Of a DNA stretch of 5,290 bases, positions 4,958 to 5,290 are shown one piece after another. The notes beneath the pieces were generated by a model. That model was not told where the DNA came from and did no database searches. It worked only from the letters and a program-made list of their open reading frames with translations. Each line of letters starts with the position of its first letter. The stretch's first letter is position 1. Origin of the DNA: Nitrospirota bacterium (GTDB taxonomy: Bacteria; Nitrospirota; Leptospirillia; Leptospirillales; Leptospirillaceae); the NCBI GenBank assembly GCA_021828525.1, contig JAJZGM010000102.1:1-5290 (forward strand), given 5' to 3'. Position numbers and translations under genes: made by a program.

Positions 4958-5290
4958 TTGGGTAACGCTCCCTCGCTCTGGAAATGGATCTATACGACCG
5001 GGGGCTTGGGACTGATCCCCGGGGCTCCCGGTACCTACGCGAGCCTGGGGTGCGCTGTCCTCTGGTTTGCCTTGCCCCCCGTCTCCCCGTGGGGGCTTTT
5101 GACCTTTCTCCTCCCCCTCGGGATTCTGGGAACTGTGGCTGCCGGGGTGGCCATCCGGGAGACCGGTCTATCCGACCCGTCCTGCGTGGTGATCGACGAA
5201 TGGCTCGGGCAGGGAATAGCGCTTTTGGCAGCTCCCCACACACTTGTGGGATGCGGTTTGGCTTTTGTCTTATTTCGGGTCTTTGATATT
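4958..5290 (+). CDS. pgpA: Phosphatidylglycerophosphatase A (3' end missing)
   Basis: This integral membrane phosphatase removes phosphate from phosphatidylglycerol phosphate to give phosphatidylglycerol. The 111 visible codons contain GGLGLIPGAPGTYASL (15-30), matching the family GxGxxPxAPGTxGS motif, and the acidic motif VVIDEWLGQ (78-86). They end in FVLFRVFDI (103-111), the start of the FRxFDxxKPxP motif. Hydrophobic segments lie at about 31-65 and 86-106. About 40-60 residues should lie beyond the window. The only start codon in frame after the upstream TGA is TTG at 4958, with TGAGG (4949-4953) as an unusually close Shine-Dalgarno that contains the upstream stop codon. The ATG at 4984 is in another frame and gives no PgpA-like protein. 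Confidence 0.88.
   Translation, partial: MGNAPSLWKWIYTTGGLGLIPGAPGTYASLGCAVLWFALPPVSPWGLLTFLLPLGILGTVAAGVAIRETGLSDPSCVVIDEWLGQGIALLAAPHTLVGCGLAFVLFRVFDI

Noticed and set aside
4984..5286. ATG-initiated frame at 4984 on the plus strand
   Set aside because: It is out of frame with PgpA. The PgpA motifs are all in the frame starting at TTG 4958.

Overview
The window is about 58% GC (estimated by eye) and gene-dense. The protein styles fit a free-living Gram-negative or deep-branching bacterium. The polyamine enzymes combine a Bacillus-type Orn/Lys/Arg decarboxylase with a Thermus-type aminopropyltransferase. Together with the base composition this would suit a Nitrospirota lineage such as Leptospirillum, but there is no taxonomic marker here and that placement is a guess.

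Region 1 (1-3230, minus strand) is a compact polyamine operon read right to left: promoter (3230-3203), a leader of about 300 nt, speD (S-adenosylmethionine decarboxylase, GTG start at 2899), speE (aminopropyltransferase, overlapping speD by 35 nt) and a speA-type decarboxylase 17 nt further on. SpeD makes decarboxylated AdoMet, the aminopropyl donor. The decarboxylase makes the amine acceptor, probably agmatine. SpeE joins them. No agmatinase or aminopropylagmatine ureohydrolase gene lies in the window. The leader holds a 43-codon upstream reading frame with a near-ideal Shine-Dalgarno sequence, ending 22 nt before speD. It is the most interesting unexplained item here. At the far left, positions 3-71 on the plus strand look like the C-terminus of a convergent gene overlapping the end of speA.

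Region 2 (3286-4125, minus strand) is a single gene for an unrecognised exported protein with a clear signal peptide. It has its own strong promoter and a strong 30-nt hairpin just after its stop.

Region 3 (4077-5290, plus strand) begins at a promoter whose -10 overlaps that of the divergent exported-protein gene. A 125-nt leader with two tiny reading frames precedes a 12-cysteine DUF3109/YkgJ-like protein. It is followed, in the same frame and six bases after its TGA, by pgpA (phosphatidylglycerophosphatase A, probable TTG start), which runs off the right edge.

All genes look intact apart from those cut by the window edges. I saw no tRNA, rRNA, CRISPR array, insertion sequence or other mobile element.
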